The position numbers and the translations under genes are program-made. From NCBI RefSeq assembly GCF_000744455.1, contig NZ_JQLY01000001.1, positions 992,001-1,056,000 of the forward strand: a stretch of DNA of 64,000 bases. The letters are read 5' to 3'. This stretch comes from Methanobacterium sp. SMA-27. Its GTDB lineage: Archaea > Methanobacteriota > Methanobacteria > Methanobacteriales > Methanobacteriaceae. Under the pieces are notes generated by a model. The model saw only the letters and a program-made list of their open reading frames with translations, had not been told where the DNA came from and made no database searches. Of this stretch, positions 59,159 through 64,000 are shown piece after piece (position 1 is the first letter of the stretch; every line of letters begins with the position of its first letter).

Positions 59159-60394
59159 TTATTCCTCTCCTTTTCTTCTTTTCCTTAATACTCTGAAAGC
59201 TACTAATGCACCAATTATCACTATGACTATGGCTGCTATGTAATAGACATATGGAGTTACTGGTCCAGATTTACGTGAAAAGTCCATTGAATACATGTTT
59301 CCGTTGGCATCACCAGCCAATATATCGTCACCGTATATTACAGGTGAACTCATTGGTGAATTGAAGAGGTAATAACCTGGCATGAAACTCCATACTTCTT
59401 TTCCACTGAATTTGTTCAATACATAGACTGTTCCACTTGTTGATGTAACTACTATGTTGTCTCCCATAAGTGCAGGGGCTGATTCAACATTTCCTGTGTT
59501 AACAGACCATTTCAATTTTCCGTCACGCATATCAAGAGCTGTTACATTTCCATTATCTGAACCTACAAATAGAGAGTTATCATTTGAATCGAGGAGTGCT
59601 GATGATTTTACAGAATCGTTTAAGTTATATGTCCATAAAACTGATCCATCTCCCGTGTTCATAGCATAAAAGTTTCCATTGTCGGTTCCCATGAATAATG
59701 TGGTATTATTAATTGCAGGAGATGATCTCACAGCACTACCAGTATCATATTCCCATGCTTTTGTACCATTGTTGATACCAACAGCATAAATTTTACCATC
59801 ATCAGATCCAAAGTAAACAGTATCGTTGAAAACTGTTGGGGAAGATCTAATAGCGTTTGCTGTTTGGAATTCCCATTTCATTGTGCTGTCGTTGGTATTT
59901 AATGCGTATAACCTTTGATCATCTGATCCAAAGTATATGATTCCATTATCTATTGCAGGAGTTGTTTCAATGGAATTACCTGTTTTATATTTCCATACGT
60001 CATCTCCTGTTTTTTTATTTAAAGCATAGAGATAACTATCACCTGAACTGAAATACACATTATCGCCAACTACAACAGGGGCAGCTGTGATATTTCCTTC
60101 GGCTTTAAAATCCCAAACTTTTGTGCCGTCATCAAGGTTAAGTGCCGAGAATAAACCACTGGTTGAACCAAAGTATATTAATTTATCTGAAATAGCAGGC
60201 GAGGTTAGCTTACCTGCTGTTTGGAATATCCATGTGTCTGGATTGAAATCCGATGCTTCATCCAGGTAGCCTGTGTGGTTGGTGTTTAGCTGAAACATTG
60301 GCCAGTCTGTTGCAGAAGCTGGAGCAATTGCTATTGGACTTACAAAAAGACAAACCATCATAAATCCAATCAATATATTCTTTTTTCCAATCAT
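59159..60394 (-). CDS. secreted PQQ-type beta-propeller protein
   Basis: A 411-residue surface protein. It has a signal peptide (residues 1-28), then seven or eight repeats of about 40 residues with the pattern YFGSDDGKIYAV...GTKAWEY, as in PQQ-like (BamB-type) beta-propellers. A C-terminal membrane helix (about 380-400) and a basic tail anchor it in the membrane. Archaea have no outer membrane, so the BamB role does not apply; it may be a scaffold or bind a surface ligand. It is just downstream of the ABC-2 operon (40 bp) on the same strand and may belong to it. Confidence 0.85.
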   Translation of the reverse strand: MIGKKNILIGFMMVCLFVSPIAIAPASATDWPMFQLNTNHTGYLDEASDFNPDTWIFQTAGKLTSPAISDKLIYFGSTSGLFSALNLDDGTKVWDFKAEGNITAAPVVVGDNVYFSSGDSYLYALNKKTGDDVWKYKTGNSIETTPAIDNGIIYFGSDDQRLYALNTNDSTMKWEFQTANAIRSSPTVFNDTVYFGSDDGKIYAVGINNGTKAWEYDTGSAVRSSPAINNTTLFMGTDNGNFYAMNTGDGSVLWTYNLNDSVKSSALLDSNDNSLFVGSDNGNVTALDMRDGKLKWSVNTGNVESAPALMGDNIVVTSTSGTVYVLNKFSGKEVWSFMPGYYLFNSPMSSPVIYGDDILAGDANGNMYSMDFSRKSGPVTPYVYYIAAIVIVIIGALVAFRVLRKRRKGEE

Positions 60395-60434
60395 TTTATC
60401 ACCTAATTATAAAATTTAAATCAAAATTTCCTTT

Positions 60435-61604
60435 TTATATATCTCTGTTAAATTTGGTTACTCCTAAATAGAAGAATATTGCTGTGAATCCTAAGAGCAC
60501 CACAATATCTAACCATATATCTCCTACGCCTGATCCTTTCAACATTACAGCTCTTAAAGCATCGTTTACATAAGTTAAAGGCAAGATATATGCAATTTTT
60601 TGGAATATCCAAGGCATTGTTTCGATAGGATAGAAGACACCAGATAGAAACATCATTGGCATTGTAATAGGCATCACACTCTGCATGAAATCTTCTTGTG
60701 ATGAAACTCTGGCCGATACCATGATTCCAAATCCTATAAAACATAAAGCCCCTAGTATTAACAGAAGAATCGTCAACACAATACTTCCATTAATTATAAT
60801 TCCAAATAGGACTATCGCCGCCACTATCAGCAGGATCCCTCTTCCAGTTTCCTGTACTAATTTGGATATAATTTTTCCACCAACAACTGTTGCGACACTA
60901 GTAGGTGTCATGAACAATCTTGCAAGTTCTCCTCTTTCCCTTTCACCAGCTATAATTTCCCCCATACCGAACACACATCCGAAAAGGATTGTCATACCTA
61001 TAATCGCAGGTGCTAGGAAATTTAAATAGCTAATATTTCCATATAATTTATTTACCTGAAGATTTATGGTGTTTAATATGCTCTGGAATGGTGTTACTTG
61101 AGTTCCATTTACCTGGTTACTTGCAACTGATATTGATGAAGATTGAAGTTTTTGAACTGCTATCTGCTGATTTATCTGATTAAATAAACCTTGAGTAGCT
61201 GGAATAAGAGCACCTGCAGCAAGCTGGTCCGATGAATCTACATCGATAACAATACTCTTCTGCGATGTATCGTTCAAATTATCAAAATTTGTTGGTAGAA
61301 TTATAGCTGCTTTAGCCTGTCCGTTTTGAACCATCTGTAAACCTTTATTTGGATCCGTGGTTATCTGCTTTACATCGTACAGTGTATTACCTTTAATAGC
61401 AGTAAGGGTTGCATCTGATATAGGACCTTGACTTTGATCTACCACAACTACAGGTATGTTGTTTATTGTTCCACCCATACCATAACCAAAGAGGGTTATC
61501 ATAATTATGGGGAACAAAAATAATGACAATAGACGGGGTTTATGTCTCCATAGAACCATCAGGTCTTTTTTGATCATCCACATAATCTTTTTAGTTTCAA
61601 CCAT
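60435..61604 (-). CDS. ABC-2 type transporter permease
   Basis: A 389-residue permease with six membrane helices. The first helix (LLSLFLFPIIMITLFGYGMGG) is followed by a large domain outside the membrane (about 45-190) and five further helices. The motif AGERERGELARLFMTPTS is typical of DrrB/YhhJ-type drug and lipid exporters. The start at ATG 61604 is favoured by AAGGTG upstream; it overlaps the ATPase stop. Its partner is the ATPase gene upstream. The substrate is not known. Confidence 0.88.
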   Translation of the reverse strand: MVETKKIMWMIKKDLMVLWRHKPRLLSLFLFPIIMITLFGYGMGGTINNIPVVVVDQSQGPISDATLTAIKGNTLYDVKQITTDPNKGLQMVQNGQAKAAIILPTNFDNLNDTSQKSIVIDVDSSDQLAAGALIPATQGLFNQINQQIAVQKLQSSSISVASNQVNGTQVTPFQSILNTINLQVNKLYGNISYLNFLAPAIIGMTILFGCVFGMGEIIAGERERGELARLFMTPTSVATVVGGKIISKLVQETGRGILLIVAAIVLFGIIINGSIVLTILLLILGALCFIGFGIMVSARVSSQEDFMQSVMPITMPMMFLSGVFYPIETMPWIFQKIAYILPLTYVNDALRAVMLKGSGVGDIWLDIVVLLGFTAIFFYLGVTKFNRDI

Positions 61605-62691
61605 CTTCTGCACCTTCTTCTTTATTTTTTGTAGTTACGCTCATGAAAACATCTTCCAAGGAAGGATCTTTGGTGGATATTGATGTAATATTCCCTCCTT
61701 TAGCGATTATTTCTGAGATTATTTTATTCACAGACTCATCAGATGATTCTATGTCCATAACTATTCTTCCAGAATCGTGTTCATTTAATAATTCAACTTC
61801 CGGCATGTTTTTCAGATGATTTAACATGTTTTCATCTAAATTGTTTATCATAACGCTTAATTCTTTCAAATCCCTGTTTTGTCTTTCAATCTTTTCTTTT
61901 AATTGATCGTATGCTTCGCTATCTTCAACAGAACCTTCTTTCCTGAGCTCATCCATAATCTTTATGACATTAGAATTTTCAGAAGATTTAACTTCTTTTT
62001 GTTCATGGATCATGGTGTCTTTAAGACCTCTTGGTGTATCAAAAGCAGCAAGAACTCCACCGTTAATAATTCCTATTTCATCACACAGTAGTTCCACTTC
62101 GTACATATCGTGAGAACAAAGGATGATAGTACGGCCTTCTGAATTCAGCTCTTGCACTAAATCCCATAAAACCCTCTTGGTTGTGGGATCTAAACCAATT
62201 GTTGGTTCATCAAGGAATAATATATCTGGTTGATGGATTAAACTTGCAACAACTGATGCTTTCTGTTTCATACCTCCAGAAAGCTGTTTTACTAATTTAT
62301 TTTGAGCATATTTAATATCAACAAGTTCCATTAGTTCTTCTGCTCTGCTTACTTTCAAGTCCTCTGGTAGTCCATAGAAGTCTGCACACAGATCAATATT
62401 TTCACGTACAGTTAAGTCTCCATATAAACTCACCAGTTGTGGAACCATTCCAATCTTTTCACGCACTTCATTGGGATTTTTTGATATATCGTAACCTGCT
62501 ACATTTGCAGTTCCGGTTGTTGAATGTATTAAACATGTGAGCATTTTTATGGTTGTTGTTTTTCCAGCACCATTTGGGCCTAGAAAACCAAATATGCTCT
62601 TGTTATCTATTTTCATGTTTAGCGCATCAACTGCTGTAAAATCGTCATATCTTTTTGTTAGATCAAATGTTTCAATTGCATATTTCGTAAT
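61597..62691 (-). CDS. ABC transporter ATPase with no canonical start codon
   Basis: A DrrA-type ATPase. Visible motifs are Walker A LGPNGAGKTTT, signature LSGGMKQK, Walker B DILFLDEPTIGLDP and the H-loop CSHD. A C-terminal coiled coil (residues 230-300) follows. The first ATG in frame is at 62616, which would cut off the first strand and A-loop (YAIETFDLTKRYDDFTAVDAL), always present in this family. That segment is clearly in frame but begins with GTT ATT ACG, with no ATG, GTG or TTG. The best candidate is ATT at 62691. An eight-G tract (62694-62701) lies directly before it and overlaps the padR stop. Either a rare ATT start or a change in the G tract is needed. Confidence 0.8.
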   Translation of the reverse strand: MTKYAIETFDLTKRYDDFTAVDALNMKIDNKSIFGFLGPNGAGKTTTIKMLTCLIHSTTGTANVAGYDISKNPNEVREKIGMVPQLVSLYGDLTVRENIDLCADFYGLPEDLKVSRAEELMELVDIKYAQNKLVKQLSGGMKQKASVVASLIHQPDILFLDEPTIGLDPTTKRVLWDLVQELNSEGRTIILCSHDMYEVELLCDEIGIINGGVLAAFDTPRGLKDTMIHEQKEVKSSENSNVIKIMDELRKEGSVEDSEAYDQLKEKIERQNRDLKELSVMINNLDENMLNHLKNMPEVELLNEHDSGRIVMDIESSDESVNKIISEIIAKGGNITSISTKDPSLEDVFMSVTTKNKEEGAEDG

Positions 62692-62700
62692 AACCCCCCC

Positions 62701-63162
62701 CTATTCATTTTTGGAAAACATGTCTCTCCAGAATTCCTCTAGAAGTGATGTTTTATGGCAACTGAAGACTTTTTTAATTCTTTTGAGAGTTTGAATACCT
62801 TCTTCAGTTATTTCATAATATTTTACTTTTCTTTTACCATGTGCTTCCCAAGTTCCAATGATCAAACCTGCATCTTCCAGATTGTGAAGTACAGGATATA
62901 TTTTACTTGGTCCTCTTACAGTTTCTTCAGATGAAGGACTGATTTTATTGATTTGACTCATAAGTTCGTAACCATGTGTTCTTCCTTTACTTATTCGCCA
63001 GAGAATCATGGTTTTACCAAAGCCTTTCATACTTCTCAAGAGTTTTAAATCGTACTCTTTAAGGTATTTAAATATATCAGAGTCACAGTCAAATTCATGA
63101 TCTTTGTCATTGAATTCATCTTGCTCCGATTCATCAGATGGAGGCTTATTATTTTCTTTCAT
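62701..63162 (-). CDS. PadR-family regulator of the ABC-2 operon
   Basis: A 153-residue regulator. The N-terminal 45 residues are acidic and extra. The winged helix follows with MILWRISKGRTHGYELMSQI, PSKIYPVLHNLEDAGLI and the wing KRKVKYYEITEEG; a C-terminal helix closes the dimer. PadR proteins often control multidrug exporters, and this one is first in the operon with the ABC ATPase and permease. A perfect-arm palindrome lies 28 bp upstream. The product probably represses its own operon until a ligand binds. Confidence 0.88.
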   Translation of the reverse strand: MKENNKPPSDESEQDEFNDKDHEFDCDSDIFKYLKEYDLKLLRSMKGFGKTMILWRISKGRTHGYELMSQINKISPSSEETVRGPSKIYPVLHNLEDAGLIIGTWEAHGKRKVKYYEITEEGIQTLKRIKKVFSCHKTSLLEEFWRDMFSKNE

Positions 63163-63468
63163 AATTTCACACCAACTATACTTAATTAAGATATATCAAA
63201 ATTTGATATATCCATAAATGGTATATGAGTATATATAAAGTTTTCGTTTACAAAAATTCCACCTTCCACATATTTTGTAATTATACATTCAAAAGATTCT
63301 TCTAATGGCCAATAAGGCGGTAAGATGGAAACTTTATTCTTTTTGATCAAAATATTTAATAGTGATGTTTAACAATAATTTATATTAGGATACAATAAGA
63401 TGCATTAGGAACCATATTTTATAAAAAAAATTTTGATCAAAACAACTTGAAGATCATGGGGGGATAAA
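63163..63468. other. promoter region of the padR operon
   Basis: Holds the palindrome at 63190-63212 and a minus-strand TATA-like run at about 63228-63238; a start near 63205 would place the palindrome over the transcription start. No gene seen. Confidence 0.45.
63190..63212. promoter_or_regulatory. palindromic operator of the padR operon
   Basis: GATATATCAAA and TTTGATATATC are perfect inverted 11-bp arms around one A. The position over the expected start site suits autorepression by PadR. Confidence 0.55.
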
Positions 63469-63585
63469 ATGAAAATTTTTGTTGATAGGATCTATAAATC
63501 ATCAGATTATGATGATGAAAGTAAATGGGTGAATTATGCCTTATTAACACATTTAACGCAATTTTTTTTAAATCAGGGAAAGTAG
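63469..63585 (+). CDS. small soluble protein
   Basis: A 38-codon frame with GGGGGG six bases before ATG 63469. The product (MKIFVDRIYKSSDYDDESKW...) is polar with one helix at the end. No family is recognised. The ribosome site is in favour; the length is against. Confidence 0.4.
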   Translation: MKIFVDRIYKSSDYDDESKWVNYALLTHLTQFFLNQGK

Positions 63586-63744
63586 AACGTTCTCTATAAA
63601 AAATTAAAATTCAATTAAATAACTGTCTAAAGGTTATTGAGATATAATATTCAAAGATTTCCTTTTAAAAATATCTTTTTATGGATTTAACTTTTTATAA
63701 TATCAATATTTTACAATAAAGTGAGTTTCTTTTTTTATTTTTTA

Positions 63745-64000
63745 TCAGTTAATTTTCTGGTTGATCTGTTCTTTATCTTTTTCTTTATCTTCTCTCATTC
63801 CCAGTCCATGTGTTATGGAAAATGCAGTTAATGCCGCTAAAAAGATTGGAATTGCATCTGCAAATGGTACACCCACAACAATAATCCCTATTCCCGCAAG
63901 TGCAATGGGAATTGGCACAATTGCAGCAGGTACTGCAACTATCATACAACCCAATGCCAGAGCCAATGGCACCTGTGGAAAAATCAAATGAATTACAGCC
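63745..64000 (-). CDS. membrane protein, 5' partial
   Basis: The frame is open to the window edge, so the gene begins outside. About 84 residues are visible: three hydrophobic, Ala/Ile/Pro-rich segments (LALGCMIVAVPAAIVPIPIALAGIGIIVVGVPFADAIPIFLA in parts) and a charged tail (REDKEKDKEQ). I do not recognise the family. Confidence 0.5.
   Translation of the reverse strand, partial: AVIHLIFPQVPLALALGCMIVAVPAAIVPIPIALAGIGIIVVGVPFADAIPIFLAALTAFSITHGLGMREDKEKDKEQINQKIN

Noticed and set aside
63761..63991. Plus-strand open frame opposite the last membrane gene
   Set aside because: No ribosome site; the minus-strand frame continues to the window edge and has membrane-protein character.

Overview
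The window looks like a piece of a mesophilic, AT-rich methanogen chromosome, most likely Methanobacterium or a close relative in the Methanobacteriales. The evidence is archaeal LonB protease, methanogenesis marker protein 8, a geranylgeranyl reductase next to a UbiA prenyltransferase (archaeal ether lipids), TATA-box promoters with GGTGAT or GGAGG ribosome sites, and many small membrane proteins typical of that order. No rRNA, intact tRNA or CRISPR array was seen.

Layout. 1-12.1 kb is an accessory island: the end of an unknown gene, a PIN-domain gene overlapping a winged-helix partner (probable toxin-antitoxin pair), a complete type I restriction system hsdR-hsdM-hsdS, a broken tyrosine recombinase and a two-gene membrane cassette. 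Two 28-bp sites of 11-6-11 architecture (dif/Xer-like) lie in direct orientation at 1342-1369 and 12046-12073 and bracket this island. The HsdS protein carries two almost identical target-recognition halves.

12.5-20 kb holds secreted or membrane proteins (a zinc phospholipase C-like protein, a PepSY-like protein), an ArsR regulator, a truncated flavodoxin, LonB and small membrane proteins. 20.3-24.4 kb is an arsenic cluster: an ArsM methyltransferase fused to an iron-sulfur (QueG-like) module, a DGC-domain protein, a zinc ribbon, ArsR and the Acr3 efflux pump. 24.8-31.3 kb is a potassium-uptake operon: an acidic micro-ORF, kdpA, kdpB, kdpC and a kinase-less KdpD.

31.3-48.5 kb is mostly housekeeping and stress functions: DUF488, a Na+/H+ antiporter, cysteine synthase, two-HMA CopA, PadR, marker protein 8, a frameshifted UbiA, geranylgeranyl reductase, flavoproteins and a second copy of the iron-sulfur module preceded by a 30-residue Cys-rich peptide. 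Two promoters here carry the same pair of 16-bp dyads around the TATA box. 49.2-51.9 kb is a patch of decayed genes. 53-64 kb holds an MFS transporter, a metal-dependent membrane hydrolase, rhodanese, pirin, MntP, a beta-propeller protein and a PadR/ABC-2 export operon whose ATPase lacks a normal start codon.

Small proteins down to 24 residues were added by hand. All functional calls rest on motif recognition; no database search was possible.
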